NCBI GenBank assembly: GCA_014238475.1
Contig: JABAAZ010000002.1
Coordinates: 1-12,596, forward strand
Reading direction: 5' to 3'
DNA: 12,596 nucleotides
Source of the DNA: Candidatus Paceibacter sp.
Lineage (GTDB): Bacteria > Patescibacteriota > Minisyncoccia > Phycocordibacterales > JABAAK01
A program made the translations under genes and the position numbers. The notes under the pieces are model-generated. The model made no database searches, was not told the origin of the DNA, and worked only from the letters and a program-made list of their open reading frames with translations. How positions within the stretch are numbered: the stretch's first letter is position 1; each line of letters begins with the position of its first letter. Positions 1 to 6,593 of the stretch are shown here, piece after piece.

Positions 1-345
1 ATCTATGGCGCCAAAAATCTCAGGAGAAAGCATAGACACTTCATCTAGCACAAGTACTTTTATATCCTTTACCTTTTGATATACATGTCTTTTAGAGCAA
101 GCTGCATCTATCTGCATATCATCAAACTGGTCAGAAATCCCAAGCCCAAAAAAAGAATGTACTGTAGAACCCCCAACATGCATTGCTGCTATCCCGGTCG
201 GTGCTACAACAGAATAATTTATTTTGTTTTCTCTTAAAAAATTTATATATTGGTTTAATAAAAATGTTTTACCGGTTCCTGGACCACCCGTTAAAAATAC
301 ATTTGCTCCAGTTTTTAAAACGTTAAATGCTATTTTTTGTTCCAT
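1..345 (-). CDS. PIF1-like helicase / AAA ATPase, N-terminal part (cut by window edge)
   Basis: The frame runs open from ATG at 345 to the window edge, giving 115 residues with the C-terminus missing. A Walker A motif GGPGTGKT lies at residues 20-27. A motif-Ia-like APTGIAA follows near 49, then GGSTVHSFFGLG (58-69), and a Walker B with DEVSM at 101-105. The combination of GPGTGKT, APTGIAA, HSFFGLG and LDEVSM is characteristic of PIF1/RecD-type superfamily 1 DNA helicases, which unwind DNA 5'-3' at the cost of ATP. The start codon follows the stop of the upstream ComEC metallo-hydrolase gene with one base between them (TAA-T-ATG), so the two are probably co-transcribed and translationally coupled. 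No Shine-Dalgarno sequence is visible. A role in processing imported or recombining DNA is an inference from this neighbour. The helicase motifs III-VI and any extra C-terminal domain cannot be judged. Confidence 0.88.
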   Translation of the reverse strand, partial: MEQKIAFNVLKTGANVFLTGGPGTGKTFLLNQYINFLRENKINYSVVAPTGIAAMHVGGSTVHSFFGLGISDQFDDMQIDAACSKRHVYQKVKDIKVLVLDEVSMLSPEIFGAID

Positions 346-346
346 A

Positions 347-1207
347 TTATTGACTATAGTTTAATCTACCATCATTTGAAATAACAAACTCTATTTGTCC
401 GTCTACTGTTAACAGGATTTCACTTTGATTTTCTTTTAATGTCTGCAAAGTTTTTTCGTGAGGATGTCCGTATCTATTGTCTTTCCCATAACTTATAACT
501 GAATAGTCAGGACTTGTGTGTTCTATAAAATCACTACTTGATGACGTTTTTGATCCATGATGTGCAACCTTTAATATCTCTATATCTTTTAACTTATCAG
601 TATATATATTTGTTAAAGTATCTTCAACACTTTTTGATATATCACCTGTTAGCAAAATTTCATTCCCATGTATGTTTATATATGTAACGACAGATGCGTT
701 GTTTGCGTCTTTGATTTCGGGTGACAGTGGCCACAAAAACTCCATCTCCGTACCATTAGAGGTTGTTATTTTTTTTGGACTGTCTATTACTATGCGCTTT
801 GACTCTTTGCTAATTCTTTTTATAAGTTCCCTGTATACATTGGTGTTCTTTTTTTGCATATTTGTAACTGCTACATCCACTTTATATCTATCAAAAACAG
901 GTATCAACCCTCCTATGTGATCAGCATCACCGTGTGTAGCTACCACAACATCTATACTCCTATCATAAAAAGGCATTACAGCTGAAAGTTCAGAAAGAAC
1001 TTTGTTTCCTCTTCCTCCATCTATAAGTATCTGAAACCCATTTTCATCTTCAATAAAAACAGAATCCCCTTGCCCTACATCTAAAAATACAATTTTAAAT
1101 AAACCCTCTTGTGTTTGGTTTGATATATGTATGCCATATAAACACGCAAAAACAGAACACACAACAAGTATATACAAAATCCTATATAGAGTTATTTTTT
1201 TTATCAT
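347..1207 (-). CDS. ComEC C-terminal half: membrane-anchored metallo-beta-lactamase-fold hydrolase
   Basis: A 286-residue protein starting at ATG 1207; an in-frame TTG at 1225 would add only MLLLLY and is less likely. One hydrophobic segment (about residues 7-25) is followed by a metallo-beta-lactamase domain. This has FLDVGQGDS (41-49), LIDGG (61-65), the metal-binding THGDADH (91-97; H92, D94, D96, H97), LLTGD (185-189), VAHHGS (214-219) and GHPH (247-250). FLDVGQGD and AHHGS are typical of the C-terminal domain of ComEC/Rec2, the DNA-uptake channel, in which this domain is thought to process the non-transported strand. Here it is a separate gene with its own membrane anchor. The membrane half lies at 2257-3714 on the same strand, two reversed genes away. 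The stop is one base from the start of the PIF1-like helicase. A secreted MBL hydrolase unrelated to uptake is possible, but the nearby ComEC half makes that less likely. Confidence 0.87.
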   Translation of the reverse strand: MIKKITLYRILYILVVCSVFACLYGIHISNQTQEGLFKIVFLDVGQGDSVFIEDENGFQILIDGGRGNKVLSELSAVMPFYDRSIDVVVATHGDADHIGGLIPVFDRYKVDVAVTNMQKKNTNVYRELIKRISKESKRIVIDSPKKITTSNGTEMEFLWPLSPEIKDANNASVVTYINIHGNEILLTGDISKSVEDTLTNIYTDKLKDIEILKVAHHGSKTSSSSDFIEHTSPDYSVISYGKDNRYGHPHEKTLQTLKENQSEILLTVDGQIEFVISNDGRLNYSQ

Positions 1208-1234
1208 ATATAATAATAATAACAAATAAACAAA

Positions 1235-1621
1235 ATGAAAAACATAGAAAATGAAAAAATTATAGAAAGAAAAAAAGGTACACCAGAAGGTGAAAAGCCA
1301 ATAGCATTGGTAGACATAGACGAAACCATCTCATATTATCCAGGGAAAAGAGCTTATGAGTTTGCAGAACCTATAAAAGAAAACATTGCTAAGATAAACA
1401 AACTCCACGACGAAGGGTGGCATATAGTTTACTGGACGGCTAGAGGCAGTTCTCAAAAGTCCAAGGAGCTTGGGCTTTGTTATTATGATTTCACATGGAA
1501 ACAGCTTTTATCATGGGGATGCAAGTTTTCTGATCTTTCTACTGGAACAAAAGGAAAATATATGAAACCTCCTCTTGGATTGATAGTTGATGACCTGTCA
1601 AAAAGAATTGAAGAATTATAA
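1235..1621 (+). CDS. HAD-superfamily phosphatase, small
   Basis: A 128-residue protein with the haloacid dehalogenase core motifs. Motif I is DIDET (D27 nucleophile, D29 acid/base, T31), motif II is in YWTARG (T68), the motif III lysine is probably K111 (KPP), and motif IV is IVDD (D119, D120). The spacing, with an ARG after motif II and KP..IVDD near the end, resembles the short HAD phosphatases often annotated as capsule-biosynthesis or phosphosugar phosphatases. The substrate cannot be read from the sequence. It has almost no cap domain, so a macromolecular or bulky substrate is conceivable. The stop codon shares its last A with the ATG of the superoxide dismutase gene (TAATG), so the two are translationally coupled. 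It diverges from the ComEC metallo-hydrolase gene with only 27 bases between starts. A possible -10 (TATAAT, 1209-1214) lies 20 bases before the ATG. No Shine-Dalgarno sequence is seen. Confidence 0.8.
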   Translation: MKNIENEKIIERKKGTPEGEKPIALVDIDETISYYPGKRAYEFAEPIKENIAKINKLHDEGWHIVYWTARGSSQKSKELGLCYYDFTWKQLLSWGCKFSDLSTGTKGKYMKPPLGLIVDDLSKRIEEL

Positions 1622-2223
1622 TGATTAAAAAAATAACTACCTACAAAGAAAAAAATTTTGATTTACCAGAAATTGACGGCATATCAGAAAAACAAATAAA
1701 AGTTCATTTAGGTTTATATGCCGGGTATGTTGCTCATGTAAACAAAATTAATAATTTTATAGCTTCAACAGAAGACGGAGATCAAATGTATCCAGCATCA
1801 GAGACATTTAGACGATTTGGTTTTGAATACAACGGCATGCGAAACCACGAACATTATTTTGGTGCGCTTGTTGGTGGACCAAAAGAAATAAAAGATTCTA
1901 AACTTAAACAGTTGATAGAAACCTCATTCCAATCTATGGATGGCTGTAAAGATATAATAAAGAAAATTGCAAAAAATATGCGTGGGAGCGGTTGGATTAT
2001 GATGCATTACGACAAGCAAACCGACGACATTATTTTGAATTGGGTGACAAATCACGAAGTCGGTCAAACAACAGCGTTGCAGCCAATATTAGCAATAGAT
2101 ATGTGGGAGCATGCATATATGGTTGATTATCTTCCATCTGACAAACTCAAATATGTAGATGCTTATCTAAAAGCGATCAATTGGGAAACAGTGTCAGAAA
2201 AATTTGACTCTTACCTAAACTAA
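1621..2223 (+). CDS. Superoxide dismutase, Fe/Mn family
   Basis: A 200-residue protein matching the Fe/Mn superoxide dismutase fold, which converts superoxide to oxygen and hydrogen peroxide in the cytoplasm. The four metal ligands can be placed at H29 (in KVHLGLY), H76 (in MRNHEHYF), D160 and H164 (IDMWEHAY). The segment GSGWIMMHY (122-130) matches the family's GSGWxxL strand, and AINWETVSEKF near the end matches the usual INWxxVxxRF. The second-shell position that is Gln in most Mn enzymes (in the CPNQDP segment) aligns with H145 (TNHEVG), and the HHSKHH segment is reduced to HLGLY. A His at this position is known in some lineages of the family and bears on metal preference. The gene begins on the last base of the HAD phosphatase stop, so it is the second gene of a two-gene unit. 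No export signal is visible. Confidence 0.9.
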   Translation: MIKKITTYKEKNFDLPEIDGISEKQIKVHLGLYAGYVAHVNKINNFIASTEDGDQMYPASETFRRFGFEYNGMRNHEHYFGALVGGPKEIKDSKLKQLIETSFQSMDGCKDIIKKIAKNMRGSGWIMMHYDKQTDDIILNWVTNHEVGQTTALQPILAIDMWEHAYMVDYLPSDKLKYVDAYLKAINWETVSEKFDSYLN

Positions 2224-2256
2224 TCTACACAAACTTGTTTGTTTCAAAACTGATTT

Positions 2257-3714
2257 TTATTTTTTATATAGAAGATAGACAAAAAACAAAATAACAGCAG
2301 TGAAAATAAAATAGAGATATGTTGGCAATGCCGGGAGTGAGATAGAAGCAAAAGGAAGTGATGACAGGAAAACAGATATTGAATTTATTGTTTTTAATAT
2401 AAAATATGTTGGTATAGCTGTCAATTGTGCCAATGGATCAAAAACCAATCCAAACAATCCTGTTATAAACCCTAAAAGCATACCAAGTGGTATCAAAGGC
2501 AAGACAAGTATATTTGCCAAAATTCCAACAAAAGAAACTTCACCTATTTTGTATATAAGATATGGAAGCAAAAATATTTGAGTAGAGAGAGTAGCTGCTA
2601 TAATGCCCCTGATTTGGAATTTATTTGTTATAAAATTAAATTTATTTTCAAGTTTTGGTGAGAGTATAATCAACCCCGCTGTTGCTAGCATAGAAAGCTG
2701 GAAAGATATATTGTACAAAATAATTAGAGGGTTTGCCAAAACCATAAACATACTCGTTACAAATAGTAAGTTTAATGCAAGTGTTTGCCTTCCAAGAATA
2801 TTCGACACAATTACCAAAGACCCCATTATACCTGCGCGAACTGCAGGCGGCTCAGCACCAGAAACAAACACAAAAAGAATCACAAAAACTATAGATAAAA
2901 TTAATCGTAAAATTTTTGGTAAAAAGAATAAAATTCTCCTTGTTGCTTCTGCCACAAGTGTAATATTGTAACCAGATAATACAACTATATGCAAAAGCCC
3001 AGCTATCCTAAAAGATTCAAGTAGATCCTTTTCTGTGCCAAACTTTTGACCGAGTAGTATTCCAGCAAGCAAAGACTCTTCCGGCTCTGGAACAAATCTT
3101 TCTGTACTTGATAAAAACCTTTCTTTGACTCCAAAAAGAAATTTTTTGACTTTATTTTTAACAGTTATTTCTGTGTTTTGATTACATTCATATTCTTTTG
3201 CATAAAAGAGGTAATCAATTTTTTGACTTTTTAGATAATTTTTATAAGGAACAACTCTGCCGCTATCTGTTATAAAATCAGTAACTAAAGAAATATTTCC
3301 ATCAGCATTTACATTTTCTCCAAAACGGCAAAACGACGGCGTCTCTGCAAAAAACAAAATATTTGTCCCGTTGTATTCATTTTTCAGTGACACCTTAAAC
3401 CGAGAAAAAGAGTCTCCTTTTATTGTTTCGCTTGAAACAATACCAGAAATTTTTTGATTTCCTTCGTTTATATGATTTTGTATTTTTAAATATTCTCCCA
3501 CCTCTACTCTCACAAACCCAAATAAAAACAACAAAACTAGCAATACACAATATATCAAAAGTTTTCTATTTTTATAAAAACAATAAAAAACAGAAAGTGC
3601 AGCAAAAAATAAAAGAAATAAAAGAAAAACTGATATATCAGACATGACAGCAAGAACAGTTCCAACAAAAAAGCAAAATACTCCTGAAATTAATTTATAT
3701 TCTTTTAAATACAT
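2257..3714 (-). CDS. comEC: ComEC/Rec2 N-terminal half: DNA-uptake channel membrane protein
   Basis: A 485-residue polytopic membrane protein. Two or three N-terminal hydrophobic segments (about 8-69) precede a soluble OB-like region (about 75-185, the DUF4131-like part). The 'competence' transmembrane domain follows, with LLHIVVLSGYNI (240-251, matching the family's H-hhhxSGxxI motif), PPAVRAG (289-295, matching P-x-VRA) and a helix with SFQLSMLATAGLI (337-349). ComEC carries single-stranded DNA across the inner membrane during natural transformation. The protein ends in hydrophobic helices and lacks the metallo-beta-lactamase domain, which is encoded separately at 347-1207. It starts at ATG 3714 and diverges from the HIT gene with 49 bases between. 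No Shine-Dalgarno sequence is visible. A TTTAAT five bases before the ATG could be a -10 for a nearly leaderless message. No DNA-uptake pilus gene is present in the window. Confidence 0.9.
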   Translation of the reverse strand: MYLKEYKLISGVFCFFVGTVLAVMSDISVFLLFLLFFAALSVFYCFYKNRKLLIYCVLLVLLFLFGFVRVEVGEYLKIQNHINEGNQKISGIVSSETIKGDSFSRFKVSLKNEYNGTNILFFAETPSFCRFGENVNADGNISLVTDFITDSGRVVPYKNYLKSQKIDYLFYAKEYECNQNTEITVKNKVKKFLFGVKERFLSSTERFVPEPEESLLAGILLGQKFGTEKDLLESFRIAGLLHIVVLSGYNITLVAEATRRILFFLPKILRLILSIVFVILFVFVSGAEPPAVRAGIMGSLVIVSNILGRQTLALNLLFVTSMFMVLANPLIILYNISFQLSMLATAGLIILSPKLENKFNFITNKFQIRGIIAATLSTQIFLLPYLIYKIGEVSFVGILANILVLPLIPLGMLLGFITGLFGLVFDPLAQLTAIPTYFILKTINSISVFLSSLPFASISLPALPTYLYFIFTAVILFFVYLLYKK

Positions 3715-3751
3715 ATTTTATTAAATGATTCCCTGTTGACATTATCTACTA

Positions 3752-3757
3752 TATAAT
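3752..3757 (+). promoter_or_regulatory. Possible -10 box of the HIT gene
   Basis: TATAAT ends six bases before the ATG at 3764, so transcription would start at or next to the start codon and give a leaderless message. No -35 hexamer lies 16-18 bases upstream. A TTGACA at 3736-3741 is only 10 bases away and cannot pair with this -10. Confidence 0.4.
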
Positions 3758-3763
3758 AAATAT

Positions 3764-4180
3764 ATGGAAAAAACTGTTTTTGAAAAAATAGTAGAAGGAA
3801 CTTTACCGTCACATAAAATATATGATAATAAAAACACTTTTGTTTTTCTTGCGCGGCCAGCAAAAACTAGTGGACACACCCTTGTCATAACCAAAAAGCC
3901 ATACAAAGATATACTTGATATACCAGAAGATTTGGCAGTAGATCTTATAAAAACCATCAAAAAAATTGCACCAGCGGTAGTGAAAGCAACAAAAGCAGAA
4001 GGTATAAACATCGTACAGAACACAGGAAAAGCTGCTGGACAAGAAGTATTTCATATACACTTCCACTTGATACCTAGATACAAAGATGATGAAATTTTTG
4101 GAAAAAATTCAAATATGTTTGAATACACTCTCGATGAAGCAAAAACAGTTGCCAAAAACATATCGTCAGAAATTATTTAA
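3764..4180 (+). CDS. HIT-family (histidine triad) nucleotide hydrolase
   Basis: A 138-residue protein of normal length for the Hint branch of the HIT superfamily. The histidine triad is VFHIHFHLIPR, with H97, H99 and H101; the central His is the nucleophile in phosphoramidate and nucleoside monophosphate hydrolysis. The upstream QNTGKAAGQ (85-93) matches the nucleotide-binding loop NxGxxAGQ. The N-terminus (FEKIVEGTLPSHKIYD) is also typical. Hint proteins hydrolyse AMP-lysine and similar adducts; the natural substrate here is unknown. It is a monocistronic plus-strand gene divergent from comEC and convergent with pgk. No Shine-Dalgarno sequence precedes the ATG. The C-terminus is slightly longer than in the shortest family members and has no recognisable extra domain. 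Confidence 0.93.
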   Translation: MEKTVFEKIVEGTLPSHKIYDNKNTFVFLARPAKTSGHTLVITKKPYKDILDIPEDLAVDLIKTIKKIAPAVVKATKAEGINIVQNTGKAAGQEVFHIHFHLIPRYKDDEIFGKNSNMFEYTLDEAKTVAKNISSEII

Positions 4181-4212
4181 AATGACTACTTACAGAAGAT
4201 ATGGTAGAAAAA

Positions 4213-4247
4213 TTAAAAAAATATAAAATTATAAATAATTTTTTTAA
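4213..4247. terminator. AT-only inverted repeat between the convergent HIT and pgk genes
   Basis: TTAAAAAAAT (4213-4222) and ATTTTTTTAA (4238-4247) are perfect inverse complements separated by 15 bases. Each strand would give a hairpin made only of A-U pairs with a run of seven U in the second arm. Its position between two convergent genes suits a weak bidirectional terminator. The absence of G-C pairs makes efficient termination uncertain. Confidence 0.4.
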
Positions 4248-4262
4248 GTTTAGTTTTGCAGA

Positions 4263-5399
4263 TTAGTTTTCATTGTTTGCTGGTAACATAAGATTGTCAT
4301 TTGCAAGAAAATAAAGCATAGCCCCCCCGCCAGTAGAAATGAAAGACCAGTCACAAATAGTTCCAGATGCTTTGATACATGCAATAGTATCTCCACCACC
4401 TGCTATAGAATGTATGTTTTTGGTTGAAGAAACTGTTTTTGCTACAGAAACAGAAGATTGTATAAAACCTTTCTCATACCATCCAAGAGGACCATTCCAC
4501 AAAATATTTTGTGTATTTTTAATTTCGTCGTTGAACCTTGCAATGGTCTCCGGACCTACATCTACTATTTTTTCATTATCATCAATTTTATTGATTTTTT
4601 TTATAAAATGTTCATTTTTATGGTTTAACACAACAACATCCACAGGAAGTAGAACTTTTTTATTTTTTATTAAAAAAGTTACATCTACTGATTCATCTAC
4701 CAGAGACTCTCCAACATTGTATTTTTTAGACAATATTGTGTTTGCAACCACTCCTCCAACAAGTACGAAATCATAGAAAGGTAAAAGTTTGTTTAAAATT
4801 TTTATCTTTGTTTCAAGTTTTGATCCTCCAAAAATCAAACCAGATTTTTTTTGTGGGTTTTGTGCTTTTTTTAACTCAGTAATTTCTTTTTCAAACTGTA
4901 CACCACTATATGTATCAAGTAATGACGGCAAAAGCGCCACAGATGCATTTTTACGATGCGCTACGTCAAAAGCATCAAACACATAAATATCTGCCAAAGA
5001 TGCTAGTTTTTTTGCAAAATTCATATCATTTTCATTCTCACCATCAAAAAATCTCAGGTTTTCAAGTAAAACAACATCGCTGTTTTTCATTTTTTCTGTT
5101 TTACTCTTAATGGTTTTAAAATCAAGAGTTTTTATGAACTCATGTGGTATGTAATCACAGAGAAACTCAGATATTGGCTCCATACTATCTCCCTCATTAC
5201 CTTTTCCAAGGTGCCCTATTAAAACGACTTTAGCCTCAGATTCAGATAAAAATTTTATTGTTTCAAAATTTCTTTTTATTCTATATGTATCTATTATTTT
5301 TTTATCGTTTATTGGTGTGTTCAGTGATCCACGCAAAAGAACCACTTTTCCTTTTAGCTCATCTGGACTAATTTTAATTATTTGTTTATAGAAATACAT
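4263..5399 (-). CDS. pgk: Phosphoglycerate kinase, divergent
   Basis: A 378-residue protein, slightly shorter than the usual 390-415. PGK transfers the acyl phosphate of 1,3-bisphosphoglycerate to ADP in glycolysis. Recognisable motifs are LLENLRFF (111-118), FDAFDVAHR (141-149), GGSK (191-194), NILWNGPLGWYE (298-309), IAGGGDT (332-338) and STGGGA (355-360). The usual N-terminal substrate motif RVDFNVP is RGSLNTP here (23-29), so the Asp that contacts 3-phosphoglycerate is Ser25. HLGRP is HLGKG (63-67), with Lys for Arg. R40, R116 and H148-R149 are retained. The start overlaps the end of tpiA by 22 bases in a different frame, so translation is probably coupled. The gene is the last of the tpiA-pgk unit and converges on the HIT gene. 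A functional enzyme is likely because the nucleotide-binding half is intact; altered substrate handling is possible. Confidence 0.93.
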   Translation of the reverse strand: MYFYKQIIKISPDELKGKVVLLRGSLNTPINDKKIIDTYRIKRNFETIKFLSESEAKVVLIGHLGKGNEGDSMEPISEFLCDYIPHEFIKTLDFKTIKSKTEKMKNSDVVLLENLRFFDGENENDMNFAKKLASLADIYVFDAFDVAHRKNASVALLPSLLDTYSGVQFEKEITELKKAQNPQKKSGLIFGGSKLETKIKILNKLLPFYDFVLVGGVVANTILSKKYNVGESLVDESVDVTFLIKNKKVLLPVDVVVLNHKNEHFIKKINKIDDNEKIVDVGPETIARFNDEIKNTQNILWNGPLGWYEKGFIQSSVSVAKTVSSTKNIHSIAGGGDTIACIKASGTICDWSFISTGGGAMLYFLANDNLMLPANNEN

Positions 5400-6112
5400 T
5401 TTAATATTTTATTAAACGCCACAGGATTTGTAGATGCTCTTCCTATGAGCAATCCATTACAATTTCCATTTTGCAGTATATCCACTGCATTTGTTTCATT
5501 AACAGATCCACCATACAAAACCACCGGATTTGTGATTTTGTAATTATCTTTCAATATTTTTTTTATTGTTTTCATTCTAGAATTTATTTCTATTGTTTTC
5601 ATTGGGTTCTTTTTTCCAATAAACTTAACTGGTTCATACGCGAACACAACACCAGAACAATCCTTTGTGCTGACACCTTTTAAAGCTTCTTTTAATTGTT
5701 TTTTTAATGTTGTTTGAGCAGATTCTCCTTTAGACTCGCCTATACACAGAATCGGCATTATTTTAACGGAAACAGTGTTTTTTATTTGTTTATTGATGTT
5801 GTCACCCATCTTTCTCCTTTCATTGTGTCCAACAATAACAAAATCTATTTTTTCTTTCTTAATCTGTTCTTTTGTTGTTTCTCCTGTATTTGCGCCGCCT
5901 GTGTTTTCTGATATATACTGAGCACCACAAAGCATACTCTTTCTTTTTAATTTATTTTTTATACTTTCTATGTGTAAGGATGTAGGAGCTATTCCTATTA
6001 CAACTTTGTTTTTTTGTGTTTTTATCTTATCTATCATGCTGATTGCATTTTTTGTAGATAAAAAATATGTTTTCCAATTGCAAAAAATAAAAATTTGGCT
6101 TATCTTTTTCAT
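5378..6112 (-). CDS. tpiA: Triosephosphate isomerase, divergent
   Basis: A 244-residue protein of normal length for the TIM-barrel enzyme that interconverts dihydroxyacetone phosphate and glyceraldehyde 3-phosphate. Catalytic residues can be placed at N12 and K14 (CNWKTY, usually GNWKMN), H96 (VGHNERR, usually GHSERR) and E160 (AYEPV). NTGE (75-78) and YGGSV (200-204) are conserved. Two parts are unusual. The invariant Ser after the catalytic His is Asn97. The mobile loop 6, normally PVWAIGTG, reads PVKFIGKK (161-168), which loses the hinge Trp and the Thr-Gly hinge. The gene starts 13 bases after the HU terminator and overlaps pgk by 22 bases. It has no Shine-Dalgarno sequence, and a TATAAT nine bases before the ATG suggests a very short leader. 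The pairing with pgk supports a glycolytic role. Confidence 0.93.
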   Translation of the reverse strand: MKKISQIFIFCNWKTYFLSTKNAISMIDKIKTQKNKVVIGIAPTSLHIESIKNKLKRKSMLCGAQYISENTGGANTGETTKEQIKKEKIDFVIVGHNERRKMGDNINKQIKNTVSVKIMPILCIGESKGESAQTTLKKQLKEALKGVSTKDCSGVVFAYEPVKFIGKKNPMKTIEINSRMKTIKKILKDNYKITNPVVLYGGSVNETNAVDILQNGNCNGLLIGRASTNPVAFNKILKCISINK

Positions 6113-6121
6113 ATTAAAGAT

Positions 6122-6150
6122 ATTATATCAAAAGCCCGACATAATGTCGG
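6122..6150 (-). promoter_or_regulatory. Putative tpiA-pgk promoter overlapping the HU terminator
   Basis: On the minus strand a TATAAT (6127-6122) lies exactly 17 bases after CCGACA (6150-6145, four of six matches to TTGACA). That -35 is part of the HU terminator hairpin. The -10 ends nine bases before the tpiA ATG, so the leader would be only a few bases long. The -10 match is strong and the -35 weak. Confidence 0.5.
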
Positions 6151-6161
6151 GCTTTTGATAT
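6125..6161 (-). terminator. Strong intrinsic terminator after the HU gene
   Basis: A nearly perfect palindrome with 18-bp arms and a single unpaired central base (6143). The core is AAAAGCCCGACAT against ATGTCGGGCTTTT, so the stem has six G-C pairs with a run of A before it and a run of T after it on both strands. It begins 20 bases after the HU stop. It is symmetrical and could work in both directions, but both neighbouring genes are on the minus strand. Confidence 0.88.
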
Positions 6162-6181
6162 ATCTATCTAAGCTAGATTGC

Positions 6182-6454
6182 TTATTTAACAGCGTCCTTG
6201 AAAGATTTAGAAGCTCTAAATTTTGGCACACAAGTTGCCTTAATTTGTATAGTTTCTCCTGTAGCTGGATTTCGGCCTTTTCTTGCAGCTCTCTCTTTTG
6301 CAGAAAATATTCCAAAACCAGTGATAGAAACCTCTTCTTTTTTAGATACGGCTTCAACAACAGCAGAAAAAATTTTATCTACCACCCTTTCCGCTTGTAC
6401 CTTTGTTCCACCTAATTCTTCGTGTACTAATTCAACTAGAGACATTTTATTCAT
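6182..6454 (-). CDS. HU-family DNA-binding protein
   Basis: A 90-residue protein, exactly the usual HU length, starting at ATG 6454. An upstream in-frame TTG would add 18 residues not seen in the family and is rejected. HU dimers bind and bend DNA without sequence specificity and organise the nucleoid. The sequence shows the helical N-terminus (SLVELVHEELGG), VSITGFGIFSAKERAARKGRNP (42-63) with the GRNPATGE arm containing the intercalating Pro63, and the C-terminal PKFRASKSFKDAVK helix. IHF-type specificity cannot be excluded. The gene is its own transcription unit, with a promoter at 6516-6545, a leader of about 55 bases and a strong hairpin terminator 20 bases after the stop. A strong promoter and terminator suit an abundant protein. 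No Shine-Dalgarno sequence is visible; the leader just before the ATG is A-rich. Confidence 0.95.
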   Translation of the reverse strand: MNKMSLVELVHEELGGTKVQAERVVDKIFSAVVEAVSKKEEVSITGFGIFSAKERAARKGRNPATGETIQIKATCVPKFRASKSFKDAVK

Positions 6455-6515
6455 GGTTTGTTTATTTAAATTAAGATTAATAAATTCAGGAAGCTGTTTT
6501 GCCCCCAATTCATAG

Positions 6516-6545
6516 AGTATATGCTATGTGCCGTGTTTAAGTCAA
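6516..6545 (-). promoter_or_regulatory. Sigma70-type promoter of the HU gene
   Basis: TTGACT (6545-6540) and TATACT (6521-6516) on the minus strand, each five of six to consensus, are separated by 18 bases. The expected start near 6509 gives a leader of about 55 bases to the ATG at 6454. It lies in the 139-base gap between clpP and HU, which holds no other gene. Confidence 0.72.
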
Positions 6546-6593
6546 GCAAAATAAGCTTTTTTCAACTATGTCTAAAAAAGATATAAAAATCAG

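Noticed and set aside
2229..2250. Small inverted repeat ACAAA-CTTG-TTTGT between sod and comEC as a terminator
   Set aside because: The stem has only five pairs with one G-C pair and no T run directly after it on either strand.
3736..3757. TTGACA and TATAAT before the HIT gene as a complete promoter
   Set aside because: The two hexamers are only 10 bases apart, far from the 16-18 needed, so they cannot act as a pair. The -10 alone was kept with low confidence.
4182..4226. Mini-frame of 14 codons (starting MTTYRRYGRK) just after the HIT gene
   Set aside because: It is very short, Lys/Arg-rich through AT-rich DNA, has no ribosome-binding site and overlaps the AT inverted repeat. Nothing supports translation.
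6455..6508. TTG start extending HU by 18 residues
   Set aside because: The extension is not part of the HU fold, and the ATG at 6454 gives exactly the family length. The predicted transcription start also lies at about the TTG.
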